Positions 1 to 11,319 of a stretch of 64,000 bases of DNA are shown here, one piece after another. This stretch comes from Elymus sibiricus (taxonomy: Eukaryota; Streptophyta; Magnoliopsida; Poales; Poaceae), in assembly GCA_039707655.1 (NCBI GenBank), contig CM077664.1, positions 198,146,195 to 198,210,194 of the forward strand, in the 5' to 3' direction. The number at the start of each line of letters is the position of its first letter. The first letter of the stretch is position 1. A program made the position numbers and the translations under genes. The notes beneath the pieces are model-generated. The model did not search any database and was not told where the DNA came from. It saw only the letters and a program-made list of their open reading frames with translations.

Positions 1-66
1 GATATTTCTAAAGAAAATTTAAAACTCCCATTCACCCCCCTCTGGTAGACATACTTCGTTCCTACA
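1..66 (+). repeat. 5' LTR, terminal 66 bp (truncated by window edge)
   Basis: The bases match the end of the 3' LTR around 12567-12628 with only a few differences, and end in CA just before the primer binding site. The rest of this LTR lies left of the window. Confidence 0.92.
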
Positions 67-68
67 AT

Positions 69-80
69 TGGTATCAGAGC
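69..80 (+). promoter_or_regulatory. Primer binding site of the copia element
   Basis: TGGTATCAGAGC, complementary to the 3' end of plant initiator methionine tRNA, begins 2 bp after the LTR end. It primes minus-strand cDNA synthesis. Confidence 0.92.
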
Positions 81-132
81 AAGGTACTCCTTGACTCTGT
101 TCATTTTGGTCTAACCACCTTGGAGTTTAAGT

Positions 133-2580
133 ATGTCTTCAGTGTGCTACAAGTCGCACCTCAAGATTCCCATCTTTGATGGGATGGACTATCCCTTCTG
201 GAAGGAGAAGATGAAGATCCGTCTCCGAGCTATTGATGATGATATGTGGAACGTGGTGCAGAATGGATTCATGGTTGAAGTGCCCCAGGTCCCCACTGAC
301 CACGAGAAGAAACTCATTCAGATGGATGCTCAAGCCAAAGATGAAATTGGTGGCCATCTCTCTCGTGCTCAATTTCTTCACTATCGTCAGTGTGAAACTG
401 CAAAGGAATTGTGGGACATTCTCGAAAAGATAAATGAGGGTGTTTCAATTCAGAAAGAAGCTTGCATTGATACTCTTCGGGCGAAGTTCAATCGGTTCAA
501 GCGAATTGGAAATGAAAGCTGCCAGCAAACCTTCGATCGCCTGAGTGACATTGCAAACGAGCTGCATGGTCTCGGCGCCAAAGACATCACTGATCACGAA
601 GTTGTGAAGAAACTGCTCCGATCCCTTGACAGTTCGTTCGACACTCTAGTTCTGATGATTCGGGAACGAGCTGGTTTCAATGTTCTCGACTCAACTGATA
701 TCATGGAAAGGCTAAACACCCACGAGGAACAAGAAGAAGAAAAGAGAGATCACTATGGCTCAAGTCACCGAAAAAGTCATGCTCTTAAGGCTGTGGCTGA
801 ATCTTCCTCAGAAGGAAATGCCGAAGAAGATTCAGATGACCCAGAAAGGATCAGCAAGGATCTCACATTGATCACGAAAAGATTCCAGCGCCTTTAATGG
901 AAAAATTAGTTTCAGAAGAAAGGATCCAGCAACTCTGGTGGCTCCAAATCTTCATCAAAACCTACTGGATATTACACCTGCTTGAAGTGCAAAAAGCCAG
1001 GACATTTCATTTTGGACTGCCCTCTCTGGGAAGCGGAAATCTGTGCCAGTGGAAGATATGATTCAGGAAACAACCATGGCAAAGGCAAGAGCAAAAGCTA
1101 TGACTCCGATGATGAGAAGAAAATGAAGAAGTTCTTCAAGAAGAAGGACAGCTCCTCCTCCAAGTCCTCGTCAATATCTTCCTCAAGGAATCCTTCCAAG
1201 TCCTCATCCAATCGCAAGAACACCTCTCACAAGGCTAAGGCGTACATCGGCAAGGAGATGGATTCCGATGAAGAAGAGTCATCTGACTCCGAAGAAGTTG
1301 ATGAATCCGATGAGGATTCTGATTCCAGCATGGTTGACATAGCATGTGCCTCTACTCCTGCATCAAACTTCTTCGAGAATCATTCGAGCAACAATGAATC
1401 TCCTACCTACTGCTTCATGGCCAAAGCTTCGAAAGAAAAGGTATCCTCCAAACATCACAAGGTTTACTCCAGTGATCAATACTCTTCGGATGAGGATGAC
1501 CATGCTAAACTGATCAAAATTGCTAATATGCAACAAAACTCTCTCGAGAAAATTGAGAAAACCCTCAGGAAATCTGAAGGGTTGTTGGTTGAGGAGATGG
1601 AGAAAAATTAGTCATTGACAGAAGAGCATTCCGCTCTCGAGTCTCGAATGAAAGAGCTATCAAATCGTCATGATTTTCTCTCGGCCGACCACGAGAGATT
1701 GACTTATGATTACCTGAAAAGGAAACAGGAACTCGAGTCGCTGAGAGAGGATCATGATGACTTGATCAGAGAAAATTCTCTTCTCACCCAACAACTCAAA
1801 GAGAAACCTGAGGTGTTTGTACCACCCTGCCTAAAATGCCTTGAACGCAGTAACTCTGAATCAAATGCCGAATCTTCTGTGAATGCTAACTCCTCTATCG
1901 AGGAAAACGGTTCTATATCTAATGAAAATGCTAGGTTGAAGGATCTTCTTCAGACAGGAATGTTCAACTCTCTCAAAGGGCATCAAACCCTGTGTGATGT
2001 TCTGAAGAAATCCATTCTTCACAAAAATCCCAGGAAAGAAGGTATCGGTTTCGAAAGGAAACTGAATGAAAATGGCTCCTACTGGGAACCTGATCAATAT
2101 CCTCGCACTGTGTGGGTGCCTGCCAAGAGCAAAACGCTCAATCCAGCTTTACTTTCGCGATATGACTCTCCTATCCCTGAATACTCATATGATGATTCTC
2201 TGGACAACTATAAGTTGTTCAAAAACCAACGTGGTGAGGCTGTTGCTCGCTATGTTGGACCAAACAGCAGGAATGGCCCTCCAAAGAAAGCTATCTGGGT
2301 GCCTAGGAAAACTATCGAAGCATTGCCTATTACTACGTTACTAACCATGCAGGCTGAAAATGCTCGATACTTCCTGGAAAAGGTTCGACAGAATGAGCAC
2401 ATGCATACCTCATCTAACCACTACACTCATTCGTCTGGGAACAATTTCAATGCATACTCTTTCGATTATGCTTGTACTCACTCAAGTCACAATTCTTATG
2501 ACTATCGAAAGAAATCATATCCTGCTCGCTCATATGTTTCGAAGCCACCTACAAAGATGTGGGTGGTTAAGAAAGCCTGA
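133..2580 (+). pseudogene. gag: Sirevirus gag (decayed: three in-frame stops)
   Basis: The first ATG after the primer site starts a gag reading DGMDYPFWKEKM, the usual start of the copia gag (UBN2-like) domain, which forms the capsid. One frame runs from 133 to 2580, broken by TAA at 895, TAG at 907 and TAG at 1609. A CCHC zinc knuckle (C-x2-C-x4-H-x4-C, in CLKCKKPGHFILDC) lies at about 970-1025 and binds RNA. After it come a Ser/Lys/Asp/Glu-rich linker (1100-1450) and a heptad-like coiled coil (about 1540-1800). The final part has repeated WVP/WV motifs, as in other Sirevirus gags. It ends at TGA 2578-2580; pol follows in the -1 frame with only a few bases of open overlap. Confidence 0.9.
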
Positions 2581-5500
2581 TTTCTCTGCAGGACTGTGTC
2601 TCCGGGTGTACCGAATGGATAATGGATAGTGGATGCACTAGTCATATGACCGGAGACAAGTCGTTGTTTGTCGACCCCAACTTAACTGCTTCATCTCAGA
2701 AGTATATTACTTTCGGCGACAACAACAAAGGAAAGGTAATTGGGTTAGGTAAAATTGCTATATCCAAGGACAAGAACATTGATGATGTTTTACTTGTTCA
2801 GTCTCTTGGATTCAATCTCATGTCAGTTGGCAAGCTTTGTGATCTAGGCATGCTAGTTCTATTTTCATCATCCAAATGCATCGTCTTTATGGCCTCTGAC
2901 AATTCCTTCGTCTTCGAGGGAAATAGAAAGGGTGATTTATATATTGTGTATTTCTCTAAGGGTTCCTCAGTCCAAACTTGTTTGCTTGCAAAAGCAACCG
3001 AAGGATGGCTGTGGCACCGAAGACTTGGTCATGCAGGTATGAGAAATTTGCAGACTCTCGTGAAGAAAAATCATCTTCGTGGCATTCCTGATGTGAAATT
3101 CGACAAGGATCGTCTCTGTGGTGCGTGTGAAGCCGGCAAATTGGCCAAGAAGCACCATTCTTCAAAAACTGTCATGACCACAACAAGACCACTGGAAATT
3201 CTTCATATGGATTCATTCGGACCTCAAAACTATGCAAGTTTCGGAGGCAGTCATTATGGTCTGGTTATTGTTGATGATTTCTCTCGATACACTTGGGTAT
3301 TCTTTCTCGAAGACAAAACCTGCACCCAAGACATCTTCAAAAGATTCGCCAAGAAGGCTCAGAATGAATATGATGTGCGAATTAAGCATGTCAGAAGCGA
3401 GAATGGCACTGAGTTCAAAAATACTCATATCAAAGATTTTCTCGATGAATATGGTATAACTCATGAGTTCTCTGCAGCATACACTCCACAACAGAATGGA
3501 GTTGTTGAGCGAAAGAATAGAACTCTCATCGAAATGGCGAGAACAATGCTCAGTGAGTATAAAACTCCCATTCGTTTCTGGGCTGATGCTATTAACACTG
3601 CTTGTCATGTTGTGAATCGTGTTTATCTTCACAAATTCCTTAAGAAAACTTCATATGAGCTTATCACTGGCAAGAAACCGAATGTTTCTTATTTACGTGT
3701 TTTCGGTGCACCTTGCTATATTCGTGGCATGAATCATAATTCCAAGTTTGCACCTAAGGCACATGATGGTTTTCTTCTTGGTTATGGCTCGAACTCGCAT
3801 ACTTATCGTGTCTATAACTCTCACCACGGGAAAGTTATGGAAACGGTAAATGTGCGGTTTGATGAATCTAACGGCTCTCAAAAGGAGCACCTGGCTAATG
3901 TGATAGATGAACCACTGATCTCGGATGCTATTCGGCAAATGGCCATTGGGGACGTCAGACCAGTCGAATGAAATACACCTGACTCTTTCGATGAAGATGC
4001 CCCCATAGCACGAAGAACACGCCAATCTACTGCCGAAGAAAATGCCACACCGAACACAAATGGCAACCCAAATGCAAGTGCAAATCAAAATGGCAATCCC
4101 GATGAAAATGGCGATACAAATGCTCATCCTGATGCTGATACTGAGGAAAATGAAAATGATCATCAAGAAGGAAATCCTCTCCCACGAGTGGCAAATCGAG
4201 TTGACCCTGCATTAATCCTTGAAGATCTCGAGAATCCAGGTTACCGACCCACAACTCGCTCTCGCACTCGTTTGGCTAACTACTGTGGCAGTTTCTCCTT
4301 TGTCTCATTGACAGAACCTACCAAGTATGAGGAAGCCATGAATGATCCCGATTGGATGAATGCCATGCAAGAGGAGTTGGTGCAATTCGAATTAAATGAT
4401 GTGTGGGAATTGGTTGACAAACCGAATCCTAAGAAGCACAATATCATCGGCACAAAATGGATCTTCCGAAACAAACAAGATGAAAATGGCATTGTTGTGA
4501 GAAACAAAGCGCGTCTTGTCGCTCAAGGGTATACACAGGTAGAAGGTATTGATTTCGGAGAAACATATGCTCCTGTTGCTCGCCTTGAGGCAATTCGTAT
4601 TCTTCTCACTTATGCAAACTACAATGATATTCTGCTTTATCAAATGGATGTGAAAAGTGCTTTCCTCAATGGTGAAATTGATGAGGAAGTATATGTTAGG
4701 CAGCCACCTGGCTTTGAAAACCCTCAGTTTCCTAACAAAGTTTTCAGGTTGAAAAAGGCTCTGTATGGGCTGAAGCAAGCCCCTCGAGCTTGGTATGACA
4801 CCCTGAAGAGGTTTCTGCTCGACAAAGGCTTCAAGCCAGGATCCACTGATTCCACTCTTTTCACTCGTGCTATTGATGGTGATCTATTCGTGTGTCAAAT
4901 TTATGTGGATGATATTATTTTCGGCTGTACTAACAATGCATGCAGCATGGAATTCGGGCGAATGATGTCCGAGAAATATCAAATGTCTATGATGGGTGAA
5001 CTCAAGTTCTTTCTCGGACTGCAAATCCGTCAACAGGACAACGAAATTTTCATATCTCAGGAGAAATATCTAAGAGACTGTCTGAAGAAGTTTAAAATGC
5101 AAGATTGTAAACAGAAAGGCTAGAAAACTCCCATGCCCACAAATGGACAGCTGGACGCAGATGTGTACGGTAAAGATTATGATCAGAAAGCTTATCGTTT
5201 GATGATTGGTTCTTTCCTCTACTTATGTGCATCCAGACCTGATATTATGTTGAGTGTTTGTATGTGTGCTCGTTTTCAAGCTGCACCGAAAGAATCGCAT
5301 CACCAAGCGGTCAAGCGTATTCTGAGATATTTGGCTCACACCCCCACCTTAGGTCTATGGTATCCTAAGGGAGCATAGTTTGACCTCGTTGGATATTCAG
5401 ACTCAGATTATGCAGGTGACCGGGTTGACAGGAAATCTACTTCGAGGACATGCCATTTCCTCGGTAGATCTTTGGTATGTTGGTCGTCAAGGAAGCAGAA

Positions 5501-5861
5501 TTGTGTCTCGCTCTCTACGGCTGAGGCCGAATATATTGCTGCTGGAGCTTGTTGCACTCAGTTATTATGGATGAAGCAGACTCTGAAGGATTATGGCATC
5601 AAGGTCAAGAAGATCCCTCTGTTGTGCGATAATGAGAGTGCGATCAAAATTGCACACAATCCAGTGCAGCACTCTCGCACCAAGCATATTGAGATCAGAC
5701 ATCATTTCCTACGCGATCATGTTGCTCGAGAGGATATTGTTATCAGTCACGTCTGTACGGAAGAAAATCTCGCCGATATCTTCACCAAGCCTGTCGATGA
5801 GAAAAGATTTTGTGCATTACGGTGTGAGCTAAATATCCTTGATTCCGCAAACGTGCAGTAA
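2571..5861 (+). pseudogene. pol: Sirevirus pol: protease, integrase, RT, RNase H (three in-frame stops)
   Basis: One frame, -1 relative to gag, opens after a stop at 2568. It encodes, in order: the aspartic protease motif DSGCTSHMTG (2625 on); the integrase zinc site HRRLGHAGM and its CxxC (about 3010-3130); an integrase core with MDSFGP (Asp at 3210) and PQQNGVVERKNRTL; a copia RT with [12 protein letters not shown] and the active-site box YVDDIIFG (about 4900-4925); and RNase H with GYSDSDYAGD, STAEAEYIA and HNPVQHSRTKHIEIRHHF. Stops are TGA 3969, TAG 5121 and TAG 5376, with no frameshift in 3.3 kb. The second catalytic Asp of the integrase triad is Glu here (GAG at 3399-3401, in RSENGTEF). 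Domain order is diagnostic of Ty1/copia. Confidence 0.93.
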
Positions 5862-6474
5862 GCTAGACACGGCACCCGTACCATCACTTCCACATCTTAG
5901 AAGGAATGGGTGCACAACACTCGAAGAGTTTGAAAATTTCAACAAAGTGAAATTTTCATTCTGAGAGTGAATACATTAATGAAGAACTAGACTATCCGGG
6001 TGCCACGATAATTGTGTGATGCTCGGGGTCATACAGTTCTTATACGGTGGGTAACGCCACCACAATTTCTCTGCGTTGAGTTGTCTTTCGGTTGAAGTGT
6101 TGTTTTTGTGTTAGTCCGAATGTACTTCACTCATAGCTTCTCTCTCGGGTGTTTGTGTTTCTTCGTCTGAGTGAAATACCTAGGACCCTATTTTCTCTCT
6201 ATTCTATCTCTTCCAATCTATGTTGTTCCGTTATGAATGCACAAAATTCATCTGGTAACGAAACTTTATCTGGTGTCCTTGACCACGTTAAAGGTTCGGT
6301 CCGAACTTAATCTGTTTTGGCGAAAGCCGTCCAAAATTTGGGGTTTCCCGCCCAAGTCAGGACCACGTTCTTTGGTGACGGTTGCCACGTGCTCTTCATC
6401 AACTGCCAGTTTATCTAGTCCTCTGACTGTGGCCGTTCGATCAGATTCACCGGGTGCGGTTATTTCCTCCTCGC

Positions 6475-7065
6475 ATATATATTCTGTGCTGCCATCCTCC
6501 CTCAATTCACTTCGCATCTCCGCCACCGTCACCTTCCGAAGCCCTACCGCACTGCTCCACCTCGAGCTCGATGACGCCGATCATCTTCGCCGCTTTGCTA
6601 CCGGAAAGAGGTCACCGGAGTCATTCCTCGCCGCCGTGGATCATCTCCATCCCCGCGCTGCCGTAGTCGCTACACATCACCATGTTAGGGTATGTGTAGT
6701 GCGAATTCGTTCTTCCATTCATCCTGTTCGAGTTCGTCCGCGGTAGAAATTCCCTATTTTTACCGCATTTCCTAGATCTTTACTGCTAGGTAACTTGTGC
6801 AGATGTGGTTTGTAGTAGTCCCTCGCATCCGAAAAATTTCAGATCTAGGGTTTGTGTCGTGTCTCGTACGAACGGAATGCTTAGCACGTTAACTGGTATA
6901 TTCTTCGAACCTACTAGTTCGTTCTACACATTTCTTTCGTCCAAAACATTTCTCAAAGTCTGCATCTACTTCTTCATCAAAACGATTTCTTTTTCAAAAT
7001 CTTCGCTGTGTGCATTCGTAACCCTGTCCCCATTTCCCCTCGCATCTATCTTTGTTCACAGGAAA
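6475..7065 (+). promoter_or_regulatory. Possible internal promoter, leader and intron before the extra ORF
   Basis: A TATATAT box lies at about 6475-6482. It is followed by a GC-rich, ATG-poor leader that looks like a plant 5' UTR (6500-6690), a donor-like AGG|GTATGTG at 6690, a pyrimidine-rich stretch and the acceptor-like TTTGTTCACAG ending at 7061. The ATG of the extra ORF is at 7066. This is what one expects of a separately transcribed or spliced message for the 3' ORF. Promoter and splicing are inferences from motifs only. Confidence 0.4.
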
Positions 7066-10000
7066 ATGCAGTCAGTTGAGGATTCGGCTCAACCAGTGAG
7101 CCTGGCCGACAGAGATGATGTTGTTCTGGGCACAGCTGATGAATCCAAAGCTCCGAATGCCAAGGGCCCAACGGTAGGCCCATCAACCAGCAAGCGAAAA
7201 AGGACCGAGCAAAATGCTAATGAGCAAGAAGAAAATGCTCCGAAGAAGAAGAAGGGCGGCAGACAGGCGTACACAAACACAGCTGAGTATATCTCTCATG
7301 ATCAGTACGATACTGTTCCAGGAGAAACCAAACATCAGAGAGATACGTGTCAACAATGGATTCGACGACATTGGGTGCGAAAATGGTTCAACTATGAATT
7401 TGTTCATCCTCGGTTTGGTCAAAACTTTGCATTTCATCCACCATGGGGTGACTGCCGGGAAATTTCTCTCATAAAACCAAATGGTCCCCAAGAGAGACCA
7501 CCTCCTCCACCCAATGCTCATGAGTCCTCCCTTCGTAAACCTGAATCTTATCCTGATGAGCTTGCTAAGCGTCAGCGAAATGCCATCAAGCAGGCTTAGA
7601 GGGCTGAAAAGCAAAAGGCTTGTGAAGAGGAAAACCTTCGCCTTCTCAAAGATGATGTCGAGAAGAAAAAGGCCGAAGGAAAATCTGAAGGACGCTCTAA
7701 ACGCAAGCATGATCCCAGCGCTGCTGCATCAAAGAGAAAGAGTGCACCAAAGAAGAAAAAGGCTGAACCAGCTGATGAATTTAAAATGAATGATTCTTCG
7801 GATGATGACCCTCCGCTCACCAAGGAAGAAGTTGCTGCTACTCTCAGCGAAGAAGTGAATATTACCACTTCAACTGTGCTGCCTGATCTTCGGGTTCATA
7901 TGGTTCCAGAAGCACCACCGAAGAAGATCACTGCTAGAAAAACTCCTGCTACCACCGTCACTATGAAATAGCATGTGAACACAACTACTCATCCAGATGC
8001 TATCGATTTGCAAGATTTGGTAGTTGACACTCCTGTGAGTTCTGCAAAGCCAGGCGAAAGTATTCCCAAGCCTGACTTGAAGAAAATCCATGCGCCTACC
8101 GAGAAAAATACTCCACAAGCTACTGCTCCGACGGAGAAGGCTGCTTAGTTTGCGCCTACCTTGACTCAACCGTTGGCTTCTAAACCTCCTTCCGAGCAAG
8201 TTCCTATGCAGACTGCTCCTATTGCCAAGTCTGATGCTCCTCACTACTATGATCACATATTCATCATGGAACAACTTGATAAATTTGTGGACAATCCATT
8301 CGATGGTGAAGCGGCATCTCTGCCTATTCCTGCTGAAGTTATTACACAGGCCACTTCCGTAGTTCAAGAACTGAGAGAAGATGCAGTTGAGATCAACTCT
8401 CTCTCTGCCGAACTAATTAACCTTGATGGTCGAATGAAAACTGCTTCTTCAAGATTTGTCATTAAAGCGCTCGAAGACTCTTACAAGGATGTCAACCGTG
8501 CCATGACTCTCCTCCATCACAGAAGGTTACGCTTTCACACGGATCTAGACGAAATCGTTCGCAAGATCTGTGACGAACATCAAGCAAAAGTCACTGGCTA
8601 CAATGATCTGGTAAAAGGCCACATTGATCAAGTTGCTCAGCTCAAGAAGAAGCAACGAAAGAGAATTGCGAAGAAAAATGTACCTCCTGCTCCGAAGGAA
8701 CAATCGCCTGTTCGCCCAGTTGCTCAGTCTCAAAAAGAACAATCTCCTGAGCCACCTACTCCTATGAAACCCTCAGTAAAGGACTCGGATGTTCCTCCCT
8801 CGCCAAGGCCAACTGAATCAGTGCCTGTGGCATCCCCTGCTCGAGCTGATATTCCCTCGCAAAGATCTGTTTCTGAGGAAGGTGAAATTCCTCGCTCCGA
8901 GCCCCAAGCTTCTCCGCCTCATGAAGCTCCAAAAGTCTCGGCTTCTCCTACTATCAAGCAACAACAGATTCCAGTGGAACAACCTCAACCACCTCCAGTG
9001 CTTGATTCGGCCTCAGTGCCTAAAGTGGATGAACCTGCCCTGCTGCCTACTGCCTCTGCAGCACCCACTGTTGTAACACCTGCTCCATCTCCACTCAAGT
9101 TAAGTATCGACACAGCGACACGACTCCCAGATGCTAGTCCTTCCGAACGGAAATCTGTTTCTGCTCACCGGACTGACTCAGTTGTATATGGAGATGAACT
9201 TCTCTCTCCTGAAGAAGAACTCAAATACCCATACCCTCGTGAAGAACTGCCTTTGTTCTCGTCAGGAGCAGGCGCGAAAGGTCCTCTTTTCAATCGGAAT
9301 GCGCACCCCAAATTCTTTCAAGATAGTCTGTATGATGGTCCACGCACTTCGGAATCACCTCGCTTCTGGACTAAGGAACATGCCATATATTACTCTCGGG
9401 TCCTCTATGAGAGCAGAAAGATATTTCCTCACGAATATCTGAACATTCCTGCAATGCGCAATATTGGCTGTTTCAATCAATTGCTTTAGGACCTGGATGA
9501 TTTCTGCCTCAAGGTATTTGAATTCGAGCATCCTTGGAACAGAGAGATTATTCTTCAGTTCTATGCTACCCTGTATATCTCTCGCGATGAATCTGATAGC
9601 TCAAAATGGATTATGGAGTGGATGACCGAAGGAAAACGCATCAAATGCACTTCAACATATTTTGTCTCGCACTTCCATTTCCCTCGCTTTGAGCATGGTG
9701 ACACTGAAATTCGGGTTCACAACATTGATGTCATATCAGATGAAACTTTTCGGTGCACAATGGATCAAGAAAAGATTCGTGACTACACTGGTCCTCCTTG
9801 CCCTGAGCACTTAACTTTCGAGAATCAGACGCTATTTCACATGCTCTCCTACACAATTTGCCCTCTGGCGGGTATGAATCCGGACAAATCCATCTCAGAT
9901 GTTCTTTGAAATGCTATATATGCCATCTGTGAGCGATACATCTTCGACGTGGAAGACATGTTTATGCGTATTCTGAAGGATTCTGCCCAATATCCCTTCT

Positions 10001-10785
10001 GCATCAAAGTGTTCGCGCCTTGGATCTAGAAAGTTATTGATCATGCTATGCGCACAGTGTATCTTGCGAAGGGAAACCATAAAAGCTTCATTCCTCCTGT
10101 TCGCGATACCCTGCAAGTCATGGATGATATTACTTCGGGCAAATCGCCCGCATCAAGCCCCCAAGACTATCACAAGCCATTCGACGGGCCACGTCTTCCT
10201 CAGCGCGACCGAAAGATTTCACCTCAACCTCCATCGCAACTCGAAGTCAGTTTGCGTACACAACAACTGCTGCTGCAGCATATCGCCGAGGATCGACGCA
10301 AAAAAGAACATCTCACCTCCGAGCTAAATGCTCTGAACAACCGCACCAGAATCATGCATCTCATCGCTGATGAAAACAAGAAGAGACTCTGGAAATTGCT
10401 TCGCAAGTTCTTCACCGAGAAACAACTCCTGAATGTCAATCTCCAAGAGCTCTATGATTATATTGACAAAGGCTTCACTATTGAAGATTTTCAAGATCGG
10501 AGTACCCCTCCTCTACCTGTTTGTGAGCCAACCACTGATCTTCTTCATCTCAAGCTTCGCAGACTTCTTGACGAGTCTGAAGCCACCTCACCGACAGAAA
10601 AACCTACCGAAGGCAATGTGCAATCCCGTGTTCCTCCTGTGGCTACTCCAATTATACCCTCGTCTGCTTAGCCCCAAGTTATTATTCCTGAAGGAAAATA
10701 TGTTGCTGTTGACGACAAAGACAATCCCGTCACTTCCGAAGAAGAAGTCACCTCGGACAGTTCCTCTGGAGATGCCACCGATTGA
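7066..10785 (+). pseudogene. Sirevirus extra (env-like position) ORF, seven in-frame stops
   Basis: One frame, about 1240 codons, runs from ATG 7066 to TGA 10783 without any frameshift. It is interrupted by TAG at 7597, 7969, 8146, 9487, 10027 and 10669 and by TGA at 9907. The N-terminal part has basic clusters resembling nuclear localisation signals (SKRKRTEQ, APKKKKGG, SKRKSAPKKKKAE). A low-complexity Pro/Ser/Glu-rich linker occupies about 8680-9150. A more conserved-looking globular part (about 9180-10030) contains NREIILQFYATLYI and EWMTEGKRI, similar to domains I recall from other plant retrotransposon accessory ORFs. A Lys/Glu/Leu-rich probable coiled coil lies at about 10230-10470. I see no signal peptide or clear membrane segment, so it holds the env position without looking like an envelope glycoprotein. 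Its function is unknown. Confidence 0.75.
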
Positions 10786-10843
10786 ACCAAGTTTTGCGTT
10801 TTTTGCACTCATGTTATTCGTCACCTTTTTGACACTTGTTGAC

Positions 10844-11318
10844 AAAAAGGGGGAGAATTACATCGAGTCTCGATAGATTTGCTTTATGTGTTTCGATTGG
10901 TTTTGGTTTCGTGCGAGTTTGCAACTTCTGGTTTAAGGTTATCTGTACTAAGTTATAAAACTCGATATCTTCTGTGCTGTAATGTTAATAACCCCTCCTG
11001 CTGCACTATTTCTCTCGAAGCACTTGTTTTGCAGGTGGAATTATTATCAGAAGTTATGAATGATTGCACTACGATCTCGATGGATTATATCTCATCAGTG
11101 CGAATCAATGTCTCGAATGATTGAAATTTCATCAGTATACTTCAATACTTGCAGGAGAATTTATCTCATATCTTTCTTACCTGCATACATTTAGGGGGAG
11201 TCTATTTCATCATCGAGTAAAGTAACACTTACTCACTCTTGTTGGAATTGCTTTACACTTATCTATCTTCACTTCGATGATTATCTGTTTTGTCAACAAT
11301 CGTCCAAAAAGGGGGAGA
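10844..11318 (+). promoter_or_regulatory. Three polypurine tracts before the 3' LTR
   Basis: AAAAAGGGGGAGA at 10844-10856, TTAGGGGGAG at 11191-11200 and AAAAAGGGGGAGA at 11306-11318. The last directly abuts the LTR and should prime plus-strand DNA. Repeated tracts upstream of the 3' LTR are a known Sirevirus trait. Confidence 0.85.
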
Positions 11319-11319
11319 T

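Noticed and set aside
2565..2600. Programmed -1 frameshift between gag and pol of the Sirevirus
   Set aside because: The shared open window is only about 7 bases (2571-2577) and lacks a classical slippery heptamer; an indel is as likely.
133..10785. Functional amber readthrough as the reason for the many TAG codons
   Set aside because: Ten TAGs would all have to be read through, no readthrough context repeats after them, and CAG deamination explains the bias more simply.
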